A stretch of DNA of 64,000 nucleotides, from contig JAMOTK010000044.1 of NCBI GenBank assembly GCA_027062365.1, positions 53,025-117,024 of the forward strand, in the 5' to 3' direction. A program made the translations under genes and the position numbers. Position 1 is the first letter of the stretch. The number at the start of each line of letters is the position of its first letter. Positions 35,236-42,594 of this stretch are shown here, piece after piece. This DNA comes from Sulfurovum sp. (lineage in GTDB: Bacteria; Campylobacterota; Campylobacteria; Campylobacterales; Sulfurovaceae). Below the pieces are notes generated by a model, which was given only the letters and a program-made list of their open reading frames with translations, was not told the origin of the DNA and made no database searches.

Positions 35236-35439
35236 TTATTCACTCACATTTTGATTGGCTTGGTCAATGACACTAATCTTTGTTTTGGCTTCTTCTATGA
35301 GAATTTGTGCTTCTTTGATAGTGGTTAAGCCCTCTTCATAAATCTTCACAGACGCTTCGAGTGTCATCTCTGGATTCATAAGCTTTTCAAGTAAAGCGTT
35401 TGAGTGTTCTAATTTTTCTTCAAATGTTTCATTTTTCAT
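35236..35439 (-). CDS. xseB: Exodeoxyribonuclease VII small subunit
   Basis: Small subunit of the single-strand exonuclease XseAB. 67 residues forming a helical hairpin: FEEKLEHSNALLEKLMNPEM (about residues 5-24, family signature) and SVKIYEEGLTTIKEAQILIEEA. The large subunit xseA is far away at 50.4-51.6 kb, so the subunits are unlinked as in many Campylobacterota. The ATG overlaps the metX stop as ATGA. Confidence 0.92.
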   Translation of the reverse strand: MKNETFEEKLEHSNALLEKLMNPEMTLEASVKIYEEGLTTIKEAQILIEEAKTKISVIDQANQNVSE

Positions 35440-36530
35440 TCTAATACATCCTTAATATGCGATTCAAATTTATCTAACTCTACCAAAAAAGCATCATGCC
35501 CATAGTCACTCTCTACTGGCAAATAACTATATTCTTGCCCATTACGCTCCATCATATTAGCGATATGATCCATCTCCGAAGGAAAAAAGAGATAATCAGA
35601 AGAAAAAGAGATAAGATGTACCTTGGCTTTGATACGCAAAATAGCATCATGCAAAGAGTCATACCCACGGCTAAGATTAAAGGTATTAATTGCTTTGACT
35701 ATATATAAGTAAGACAAAGGGTCAAAAATACGTGAAAAATTGTTGGTATTATACTCCATATATCGCTCTACTTCATAACGCCCAAAAAGTTCAAAAAGCC
35801 CATCATTATTGACATAATTACGCCCAAATTTATCATCCATAGAATCAGGAGAGAGATAAGATATATGCCCAGCGATACGCCCAATAGCCAATCCATCTAA
35901 GCCCTCTTCTTCAAACGCCCCTACTTCATAGTTCCCATGACAAAAGCGTGGGTCTCTTCGTATGGCTTCTACGGCTACTTTGTTGAATGCTATCGTCCAT
36001 GGACGTGTGGCGTATGTCGATGCCAAAGAGATAATATCATCAGCCAAATTGGGATAATCTACCCCAAATTGTAAGGCTTGCATCCCTCCCATAGAGCCAC
36101 CTACAATAGCCCTAAGATGATAAATACCAAGTTCAGAGAGCAAATGCATTTGAGCATGTACCATATCTTTGATAGTAATCACAGGAAATTTGAGCCGATA
36201 CGGCTCTTGACTAGGATAATTGGGACTCATAGGAGAAGTACTCCCAAAACAAGAGCCTATCACATTGGTAGAGATGACAAAATACTTTTGCGTATCTATA
36301 GCCTTGCCCTCTCCAATCAGTCCATCCCACCAACCAGCTTTACGTTCACCCTCATACACCCCTGCTGCATGATGCGACCCAGAAAGAGCATGACAAATTA
36401 AGATAACGTTGGATTTATCGGCATTCAATACGCCATAAGTCTCATAGCAAATGCTATACGGCTCTAAAATACGCCCACTTTCAAGATAAAGAGGTGCAGT
36501 AAATTGTACGGTTTTAGTTTCAATTTTCAT
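35436..36530 (-). CDS. metX: Homoserine O-acetyltransferase
   Basis: Activates homoserine for methionine synthesis. 364 residues, alpha/beta hydrolase fold. NVILICHALSGSHHAAG (about residues 41-57) forms the oxyanion region, the nucleophile elbow is VGGSMGGMQALQFG (about 143-156), and DYGHDAFLVE near the C-terminus has the catalytic His, with SFSSDYLFFP providing the Asp. Acyl specificity (acetyl versus succinyl) is inferred from the MetX-type sequence. Upstream is metY (62 bp away), giving a direct-sulfhydrylation route. Confidence 0.94.
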   Translation of the reverse strand: MKIETKTVQFTAPLYLESGRILEPYSICYETYGVLNADKSNVILICHALSGSHHAAGVYEGERKAGWWDGLIGEGKAIDTQKYFVISTNVIGSCFGSTSPMSPNYPSQEPYRLKFPVITIKDMVHAQMHLLSELGIYHLRAIVGGSMGGMQALQFGVDYPNLADDIISLASTYATRPWTIAFNKVAVEAIRRDPRFCHGNYEVGAFEEEGLDGLAIGRIAGHISYLSPDSMDDKFGRNYVNNDGLFELFGRYEVERYMEYNTNNFSRIFDPLSYLYIVKAINTFNLSRGYDSLHDAILRIKAKVHLISFSSDYLFFPSEMDHIANMMERNGQEYSYLPVESDYGHDAFLVELDKFESHIKDVLE

Positions 36531-36592
36531 AGACTACTTTTAGATTTAAATTTAATTGTACCATTTTATCATATTTAAACTTTGGAGGGTGT

Positions 36593-37861
36593 TTATCCTA
36601 AAGCTTTGCGTAAATCTGCTATCAAATCTTCGGTATCTTCTATCCCTACACTTAGTCGCACAAGCCCTTCGGTGACTCCTGCTTCTAGGAGTTCTTGGGT
36701 GTTGAGCTGTTGGTGTGTGGTAGAGGCTGGGTGTGTGATGATAGATTTAGAATCTCCAATATTTACTACCAATGAAAATATCTCTGTACTATCAGCTATC
36801 TTTTGGGCTATTTCTTTGTCTGCTACTTCAAAAGAGAGTAACCCCGAATGCCCTTTGCTAAAGTATTTTTGACCTAAATCATAATTTTTGTCTGATTTTA
36901 ATCCTGGGTAATTGACTTTAGAAACCTTAGGATGGGCTTCTAAAAATTCAGCAATCGCCAAAGCAGAAGAGGAGTGTTGTCTCATACGTAAAGGCAATGT
37001 TTCAAGCCCTTGAATATAAAGCCATGAATTAAAAGGACTCGGACTCGCACCCAAATCACGTAAAAGAGCCAAACGTACCCTAAGACAAAATAACGGCAAA
37101 GGTAAATCCGAATACACTAGCCCATGATAACTCTCATCAGGCTCATTAAAATGTGCATAACGAGGATTATCTTTGATTTTTTCTACTAGGTTATGACGCT
37201 CTACAATCACTCCACCAATGGCTAAACCTTGCCCTGTCGTATATTTACTCGCCGAATGCACTGTTAAGTCTACACCATATTCAAAAGGCTTACACAAGAT
37301 AGGCGTGGCTACGGTATTGTCTACACACGTCAAAATATCATAGCGATTTGCAATAGCCACAATCGCATCAAAATCAGCCACATCAATACTAGGATTGGTA
37401 ATACTTTCAAAGAGGATAATCTTAGTATTTTCATCTATCAACGCCTCTATCTCACTAGGATTATTGACATCAAAATAACGTGTCTCAATCCCAAAACGCT
37501 TAATCGTATGCCCTGTGAGTGTTGTAGTTCCCCCATACACTTGTTTTGCTACGATGATATTGTCTCCAGCTTCTGCCACATTGGCAATAGCATAAAAGAT
37601 AGCCGCCATACCCGAAGCCGTCCCAATAGAAGCCACACCACCCTCTAAAGAAGCAAAACGTTTTTCAAAAATATCTGTAGTAGGATTCATCAAACGTGTA
37701 TAAATATTGCCTAGTTCTTTGAGAGCAAAGAGGTCTCCTGCGTGTTTGGTATCTCTAAATTGATACGCTGTAGACATATAAAGAGGCACTGCCATCGTCC
37801 CTTGTGAGTCTTTATCCCCTTTGCCATATCCTGCGTGTACTGCTAATGTTTGTTCTTTCAT
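36593..37861 (-). CDS. metY: O-acetylhomoserine aminocarboxypropyltransferase (sulfhydrylase)
   Basis: PLP enzyme turning O-acetylhomoserine plus sulfide into homocysteine. 422 residues; LAVHAGYGKGDKDSQGTMAVP (split: LAVHAGYG at residues 6-13), the PLP lysine in HSASKYTTGQG (about residues 201-211), and GLETLPLRMRQHSSSALAIA. The Cys/Met-metabolism PLP family spacing is intact. Length of about 420-430 distinguishes MetY from the shorter MetB/MetC. It is the first gene of metY-metX-xseB-nitrilase-ThiF. This fits a sulfide-rich lifestyle, which is inference. Confidence 0.94.
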   Translation of the reverse strand: MKEQTLAVHAGYGKGDKDSQGTMAVPLYMSTAYQFRDTKHAGDLFALKELGNIYTRLMNPTTDIFEKRFASLEGGVASIGTASGMAAIFYAIANVAEAGDNIIVAKQVYGGTTTLTGHTIKRFGIETRYFDVNNPSEIEALIDENTKIILFESITNPSIDVADFDAIVAIANRYDILTCVDNTVATPILCKPFEYGVDLTVHSASKYTTGQGLAIGGVIVERHNLVEKIKDNPRYAHFNEPDESYHGLVYSDLPLPLFCLRVRLALLRDLGASPSPFNSWLYIQGLETLPLRMRQHSSSALAIAEFLEAHPKVSKVNYPGLKSDKNYDLGQKYFSKGHSGLLSFEVADKEIAQKIADSTEIFSLVVNIGDSKSIITHPASTTHQQLNTQELLEAGVTEGLVRLSVGIEDTEDLIADLRKALG

Positions 37862-37902
37862 TTTTTACCTTTTTTAGTATATATATATTTCAAATATTAT
37901 AA

Positions 37903-37962
37903 CATAATTTAAATATATCTTTAAAAGAAATCCACCCAATTTTTGGATTTGACTACTTCATG
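37903..37962. repeat. 60-bp direct repeat, left copy
   Basis: About 56 of 60 bases match the copy at 38911-38970. On the minus strand this copy encodes the ending VVKSKNWVDFF plus stop, matching VIKSKSWVDFF at the end of the NlpC/P60 gene. It is thus an orphan 3' end of that gene placed immediately beyond the Rpn-like gene. Confidence 0.85.
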
Positions 37963-37969
37963 ACCTTCT

Positions 37970-38866
37970 TTATAACCTAGATTTTTCTATCTCTTCTATA
38001 GTCAATCCTGTAGAAAGTTTGATGGTTTCTACATCTACATTTGCAGTCAATAATTTTTTGGCTATCTCTAAAGCTTTGATTTTTTCTCCCTCTTCTCTAC
38101 CTTCTTCACGCCCTTCTTCTCTACCCTCTTCTCTACCTTCTTGTCTACCTTCTTCACGCCCCTCTCGTTTAGCTTTTTCAATAGATTTTCTTTGGATATA
38201 AATAAACTCTTTTCTCTTTCTCTGTAGTTCTAGTTCATCTATTGTGTAGTTGGCTGTATTGGCTATATCATAGGCATTTTTGATGACTGCATTGCTTTCT
38301 TTGGGAATCACCGTTAGATCTTCGCTATGCTTGATAAAATAAAGCCATTTGTCTTCGATATCTTTACATTCTTCTAAAGATTTTGTAAATTTAGGCAATT
38401 CTATAAAGATAAGTTCAATATCATCTTTGTAGCTTGTAAAATTCTCCTTTTCTAAAAGTTTGAAATTTGATTTATATTTCTCAAATTCAAACATTTCAAA
38501 ATTAACAATTGTAAGGGCTATAACGGGATTAAGAAGATGATAGTTTTCACCTTTTTTGAGTTGTTGTGAATAGTTTTTGGCTGTATTATAGAGTATACGT
38601 TTTTCAAATCCATCATGATTTAGCACTTGCATCTCTATAATCACTTGGCTATCGTCTTCTAATTGGACTTTCACATCTACAAAAGTATCTTTCATGCCTT
38701 TAAGTATGGGAATATTATAAGGGTCTAATATCGTCAAGTCTTTAATATCTTGATTGTTTTTAAAATCTATAATCGCATTTAAAAAGCTCATGAGTATTTC
38801 TTTACTCTTTTCACTTCCAAATACCTTTTTAAAAGCATAATCTGTTTTTACATCTAAAAAAGTCAT
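37970..38866 (-). CDS. Rpn-family PD-(D/E)XK nuclease / transposase-like protein
   Basis: 298 residues of the Rpn (YhgA-like, PDDEXK_2) family, which promotes recombination-associated DNA cleavage. MTFLDVKTDYAFKKVFGSEK (residues 1-20) is the family start, with Asp in KTDYAFKK. The nuclease core is FVDVKVQLEDDSQVIIEMQV (about 62-81), giving D...ExQ. The C-terminus contains a REEG-type tandem repeat (about residues 236-258), then a helical tail AKKLLTANVDVETIKLSTGL. The reading frame is intact. It is flanked by a 60-bp duplication of an NlpC/P60 gene end, marking it as inserted DNA. Confidence 0.88.
   Translation of the reverse strand: MTFLDVKTDYAFKKVFGSEKSKEILMSFLNAIIDFKNNQDIKDLTILDPYNIPILKGMKDTFVDVKVQLEDDSQVIIEMQVLNHDGFEKRILYNTAKNYSQQLKKGENYHLLNPVIALTIVNFEMFEFEKYKSNFKLLEKENFTSYKDDIELIFIELPKFTKSLEECKDIEDKWLYFIKHSEDLTVIPKESNAVIKNAYDIANTANYTIDELELQRKRKEFIYIQRKSIEKAKREGREEGRQEGREEGREEGREEGREEGEKIKALEIAKKLLTANVDVETIKLSTGLTIEEIEKSRL
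38088..38165. repeat. 12-bp tandem repeats encoding REEG/RQEG units
   Basis: About six imperfect 12-bp units inside the Rpn-like gene, encoding consecutive REEG or RQEG tetrapeptides. The 12-bp unit keeps frame, so copy-number change would lengthen or shorten a charged helix without breaking the gene. Similar Glu/Arg/Gly repeats are common in this family. Confidence 0.7.
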
Positions 38867-38910
38867 GTTTCTTCCTTTTTATTTATTATACCAACGAGTA
38901 AATAGTATAT

Positions 38911-38970
38911 CATAATTTAAATATATCTTTAAAAAAAATCCACCCAACTTTTGGATTTGATTACTTTATG
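38911..38970. repeat. 60-bp direct repeat, right copy
   Basis: Covers the last codons and 3' flank of the NlpC/P60 gene (stop at 38929-38931) and matches 37903-37962 with about four mismatches. The two copies bracket the Rpn-like gene, 1,008 bp apart. Confidence 0.85.
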
Positions 38971-39465
38971 TTTTTGAGGGATGACACGTTTACATACTAC
39001 GATGCGATGTCTATAAAACCCTTTTCGTATGGTAGAGGTCATTACCTTCGCTTTGCGACTACTTGCATGTCGGAAAAAGCCATTGCCTATATAGATACCT
39101 ACATGATTGACACGCCCTTTACCAGAGGTATCAAAGAAGATTAAATCTCCATATTGGAGTGCTGATATAGAGACGGTTTGCCCTACTCTTGACTGTTCTA
39201 TGGCTCTACGTGGTAGCCATAAATTCATACTCGCATAGCTATAGTAAGTCAAGCCAGAACAGTCAAAAGAACGTGGGCCTTCTTCTGCCCATACATAGGG
39301 TTTACCTTGGCTCTCTTGAAGCATACTTTGTAGTGCATATTGACTGGGTTTTGCATATTTTACTTTTGGTTTATGGATAGTGTAGTCATAACGAGGAGAA
39401 CATCCCCCTAGCAAAAACAGTGCGATAATGAGAAGAGAATACTTCTGTATATAGATAATATTCAT
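38929..39465 (-). CDS. NlpC/P60 peptidoglycan endopeptidase, lipoprotein
   Basis: Cleaves peptidoglycan stem peptides. 178 residues with a lipoprotein signal (LLIIALFLLGGCSP, lipobox Cys about residue 22), so it is envelope-anchored. The NlpC/P60 domain has the nucleophile in RSFDCSGLTYYSY (Cys about residue 69), then YGDLIFFDTSG and the catalytic His in RVNHVGIYIGNG (about 116-127), with FRHASS after it. Complete. It follows the molybdopterin oxidoreductase by 4 bp. Its 3' end is duplicated beyond the Rpn gene. Confidence 0.92.
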   Translation of the reverse strand: MNIIYIQKYSLLIIALFLLGGCSPRYDYTIHKPKVKYAKPSQYALQSMLQESQGKPYVWAEEGPRSFDCSGLTYYSYASMNLWLPRRAIEQSRVGQTVSISALQYGDLIFFDTSGKGRVNHVGIYIGNGFFRHASSRKAKVMTSTIRKGFYRHRIVVCKRVIPQKHKVIKSKSWVDFF

Positions 39466-39469
39466 GGCG

Positions 39470-41263
39470 TTATGCTAGGCTTTCTATCTCTACTTTGACT
39501 TCTTGAAAACAAGCATTTTCTCCCTCTATGCTCACGATAGAAGGGGTCAAAGCATTAAGACCTACGGTAGAAGCATGGACTAAGAGACAGTTTTTGGCTA
39601 AAGCGTCATCAAATACAATCTCAAGCTCTACTTGACCATACTCTGAGCTAAGACGCAGTATCTTACCCTGTGTATATCCTAAATCGGGATGGATATGTAC
39701 TTTATTGTCTTGTTTAAACTGTGTATTGAGTCCTTTGCTTGATTTAGGTGTTAGTAAATGAAACCTTTCATCTATGATTTGATTTTTCTTAGAAGTACGT
39801 ACTTTATTAAATCGTTTGGTATTGATAAAATCATCGTCATAGTCTTCTATAAATTCAAACTCATCACCCCCCTCTTTGCCAAAGCCATCGCTATAAGGTA
39901 CTGCCTCATACGCAGGAGAGAGATAGACCCCATCTACCTCTTGACACTGTGCCAACCAAGAAGTAATATATGCCTCTTCACTCTGTAATCCATCAAACCC
40001 AAAAGCAACAAAGAGTCTTTGGGTAAAGTCATACTCACTTATACCACTCTTTGCATCTATCACTTTGTTCATCTTGTGTATATACTGATGCCCAAAGCTC
40101 AAACGTATATCTTGTTTTTCAAAGAAGTTTTTGGCAGGGATGACTATCTTTGCTCTTTTTGAAGTCTCATTTTCGTACAGACCAAAATAGATAAGATTTT
40201 TGACCTTTTCCAAAGAAGCACAGACACGATTACTATCAGGCATCGAAGACGCAGGGTTACCCCCTTGAACCAATACCGTATCAAACTCATCAAAGGGAGT
40301 CAATACTTTAGAGACACTTTTACATGACACATCAAAAGGATTGTCAAATCCTAGTTTAGAATCGCTTAGATAGTGTACTCCACACCCCTCTTTGCCAAAC
40401 AACCCAAGCACCGATGCCAAAGAATCAATAGCATGAAGTGTTGATGCACCTGTAGAGTATTTTTGTACCCCAGCACCTACCAAAAAAACGACCTTTTTTT
40501 TACGAATATAGTTGAGTACATGCCCCAATTGACCCAAGTCTGTACCGATATACTCTAAGATAGGTTTGATACGATGCTCTTGCGTAAAGTCATAATAATC
40601 TTCATACTCAGAAGCAAACTCTTCTAACCAATCGGTATCTTGCGTATCTTCCATATAGATAAATCGTGAAAGCATAATCGCTAGATAATAGTCTGTTCGT
40701 GGTTGTATCTGCAAATGAATATTTGCCTTTTTAGCCATCGCTGTCTTAACGGGGTCTATCACGACAATATCTTTGCCTTCTAAAAAAGGCAAGATATGGG
40801 CATTGGTCACGGTGACATTACGCCCCCATACTACCACCGTTTCTGCCTTGGCTATCTGTTCTAAAGGCAAGACCTTATTGACACCCCTACCCTCAAGGAT
40901 ACCTGTATTTCCTGCACCATCGCAGAGACTTCCATGCGTCAACGTACCATCAATCTTTTGCATAAAAAGATTGCTTACCTCTTGCATCACACCCATATTG
41001 CCAGAACCACGCCATAACAGTGAAGAGGTTTCTTTAAAGGCAGTGACCACAGCAGACATCGCCTCATCAAGGCTCACTTCTTTGCCGTCTACTCGTGCTT
41101 TTTCGATACGCTCTGTGTCGTGTATGCTTTTATGAAGTAGGCTACACAACGCACCATTGCCTACAGGGTCTGTTTTGTCTCCTGATATTTTGGGGAAGGC
41201 TTCCTCTTCTACGATAATTTTACACGCATCATAACAGTCTAATCCACACGCTGTTTCTATCAT
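39470..41263 (-). CDS. Molybdopterin-dependent oxidoreductase, short cytoplasmic form
   Basis: Member of the DMSO-reductase superfamily. 597 residues, shorter than the common 650-800. The iron-sulfur motif is ETACGLDCYDACKI (residues 3-16) with a fourth Cys in NGALC (residue 40), so one 4Fe-4S cluster is expected. Further blocks: LLWRGSGNMGVMQE (about 81-94), LCDGAGNTG (about 113-121), VVWGRNVTVTNAH (about 144-156), VQGGNPASSMPD and a C-terminal dinucleotide-binding domain with HASTVGLNAL. No twin-arginine leader, so probably cytoplasmic. Its ATG overlaps the HlyD-like gene stop. No electron-transfer partner subunits are adjacent, so substrate is unknown. Confidence 0.82.
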   Translation of the reverse strand: MIETACGLDCYDACKIIVEEEAFPKISGDKTDPVGNGALCSLLHKSIHDTERIEKARVDGKEVSLDEAMSAVVTAFKETSSLLWRGSGNMGVMQEVSNLFMQKIDGTLTHGSLCDGAGNTGILEGRGVNKVLPLEQIAKAETVVVWGRNVTVTNAHILPFLEGKDIVVIDPVKTAMAKKANIHLQIQPRTDYYLAIMLSRFIYMEDTQDTDWLEEFASEYEDYYDFTQEHRIKPILEYIGTDLGQLGHVLNYIRKKKVVFLVGAGVQKYSTGASTLHAIDSLASVLGLFGKEGCGVHYLSDSKLGFDNPFDVSCKSVSKVLTPFDEFDTVLVQGGNPASSMPDSNRVCASLEKVKNLIYFGLYENETSKRAKIVIPAKNFFEKQDIRLSFGHQYIHKMNKVIDAKSGISEYDFTQRLFVAFGFDGLQSEEAYITSWLAQCQEVDGVYLSPAYEAVPYSDGFGKEGGDEFEFIEDYDDDFINTKRFNKVRTSKKNQIIDERFHLLTPKSSKGLNTQFKQDNKVHIHPDLGYTQGKILRLSSEYGQVELEIVFDDALAKNCLLVHASTVGLNALTPSIVSIEGENACFQEVKVEIESLA

Positions 41264-42066
41264 TTTATCTCCACCTTTACGAGTTTGGAAAACATATCTT
41301 TAGGTGCAGGTATGACTATCTCTGTACGATACGATGAGATAAACTTCTCATCTGCTACTTTCCACACTTTATAGATTTTATAGTCTGTTTTATTGCCATC
41401 GAGATAGACTATCTTTTCTTTAACATCTTCTAACTCTTGGGCATCCAAAAAAAGCACCAATTTAGCCCGACTTGCATCTTTGACCTCGGCTAAGGCTGTA
41501 CCAGGATTGACAAAATCCCCTTTGCGTACCATCAACTTATAGAGATATTTGTCTTTAAGAATGATACTCTTTTTAGCGATACTGTCTTCAAGCTGTACCA
41601 CTTTGTACTTCAAGTCAAGTATCTGATTTTCCAAAGAAATAATCTTTTCACGGGTACTTAGGTACTGTGTTTTTGCCGAAGTAAAAGAGCTATAGGCATT
41701 GTCTTTTTGTGTTTTAGAAGCTGTAGAAAGTTTATTGATACGATGGTAGTAGCCCTCTTGCCTCTTCACCGTATCATTCAAACTCGTAGCGATTTCAGTG
41801 TTGATAGAAAGCATTTTTTCTAAGAGGAGGATACTTTGATGAGAAGACTTTACATTGAGCGTATCTAAACCAGCATCCAAGGTGATAATCTGTTTATCAT
41901 CGAGCATCTCCCCCTCAGCATCAAGGTCAACATCCAACACCAACGCACTCACAGAGGACTTCAAAATGATAGATTCATACGGTTCTACCTTTGCATAATG
42001 CACTTTAGCAAACACAGACACAGACACAGACACAAAAAGAGGGGCTAATAATAATAAGATTTTCAT
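41260..42066 (-). CDS. HlyD-like periplasmic protein with coiled coil
   Basis: 268 residues with a signal peptide (MKILLLLAPLFVSVSVSVFAK). The body resembles a membrane-fusion (HlyD/RND adaptor) protein: an N-terminal beta-rich half-barrel (about residues 25-65), a long coiled coil (about 75-175, with SAKTQYLSTREKIISLENQ) and a second lipoyl-type half containing YLYKLMVRKGDFVNPGTALAEV (about 178-199). No transporter or outer-membrane channel gene is next to it. Its stop overlaps the molybdopterin oxidoreductase start as ATGA, an unusual pairing. The signal-peptide VSVSVSV run is encoded by a hexanucleotide repeat. Confidence 0.75.
   Translation of the reverse strand: MKILLLLAPLFVSVSVSVFAKVHYAKVEPYESIILKSSVSALVLDVDLDAEGEMLDDKQIITLDAGLDTLNVKSSHQSILLLEKMLSINTEIATSLNDTVKRQEGYYHRINKLSTASKTQKDNAYSSFTSAKTQYLSTREKIISLENQILDLKYKVVQLEDSIAKKSIILKDKYLYKLMVRKGDFVNPGTALAEVKDASRAKLVLFLDAQELEDVKEKIVYLDGNKTDYKIYKVWKVADEKFISSYRTEIVIPAPKDMFSKLVKVEIK
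42013..42034. repeat. Hexanucleotide tandem repeat CACAGA in a signal peptide
   Basis: About 3.7 copies of CACAGA (plus strand). In the HlyD-like gene this encodes alternating Val-Ser in the hydrophobic core of the signal peptide. A 6-bp unit keeps frame, so copy changes would alter signal length rather than switch the gene off. Confidence 0.75.
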
Positions 42067-42126
42067 AAATATATTCTTTTTTATTGATTATAGCGAAATA
42101 GCGTTAATGTGTCGGAGGATGAGCTT

Positions 42127-42154
42127 AAAAATCACCTCTATGAGAAGTGATTTT
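42127..42154 (-). terminator. Rho-independent terminator candidate after the small CC protein
   Basis: AAAATCAC (42128-42135) pairs with GTGATTTT (42147-42154), with a further CTC/GAG inner pair. On the minus strand the stem ends in TTTTT. It lies 8 bp past the stop of the 42163-42411 gene. Confidence 0.6.
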
Positions 42155-42162
42155 GCTCTTTA

Positions 42163-42411
42163 CTAACAACACTTTATTGCACCATTTGTCCATCTGCTCA
42201 TCAATTCTAACCCCATCTCAAAAGGTACATCCCCTTTAAGTGTCAATCTTTCGACTTCTTTTTGTAATGCTGATGTACTCATATCTTTGTAAGATTTTTT
42301 CTCATGCATACAGTCACTTTTTACCTGTGTATCCGAAGCGTATACCGTCGTAGAAAAAAGAGATGCAAGCGCCAATGTAAGTATCAATGTTTTTTGTTTT
42401 TTAAATGTCAA
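42163..42411 (-). CDS. Small exported protein ending in Cys-Cys
   Basis: The preferred start is TTG at 42409-42411, preceded by AGGAAATATC, giving 82 residues that begin directly with a signal peptide (FKKQKTLILTLALASLF, cleavage after VYA). An ATG at 42450 would add 13 residues but has no ribosome-binding site. The mature part of about 55 residues has SDCMHEKKSYKDMS, a helical segment TSALQKEVERLTLKG, and ends AIKCC. Three cysteines suggest disulfide or metal binding. No family recognised. It has its own terminator, so it is not clearly part of the downstream HlyD-like operon. Confidence 0.6.
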   Translation of the reverse strand: MTFKKQKTLILTLALASLFSTTVYASDTQVKSDCMHEKKSYKDMSTSALQKEVERLTLKGDVPFEMGLELMSRWTNGAIKCC

Positions 42412-42594
42412 GATATTTCCTATATATTTTATATAATCGGATATTATCATACAAAAACTTAAAGTAAAGTAAATCTATAGATATTATCTTATTTATAAAA
42501 AACCTATATAAAAAATATTCACTTTTTAGAAACACTTCCATATAAGCAATATATGGTTATCATTCTTTCACAGCTTTTATATTAAAGGAAAATC

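Noticed and set aside
38088..38165. Tandem repeat considered as a CRISPR-like array
   Set aside because: Units are 12 bp, contiguous without spacers, and encode REEG peptides in frame within the Rpn gene.
42067..42162. A possible small RNA between the HlyD-like gene and the CC protein
   Set aside because: Only the terminator hairpin is recognisable; no promoter or further structure supports a separate RNA.
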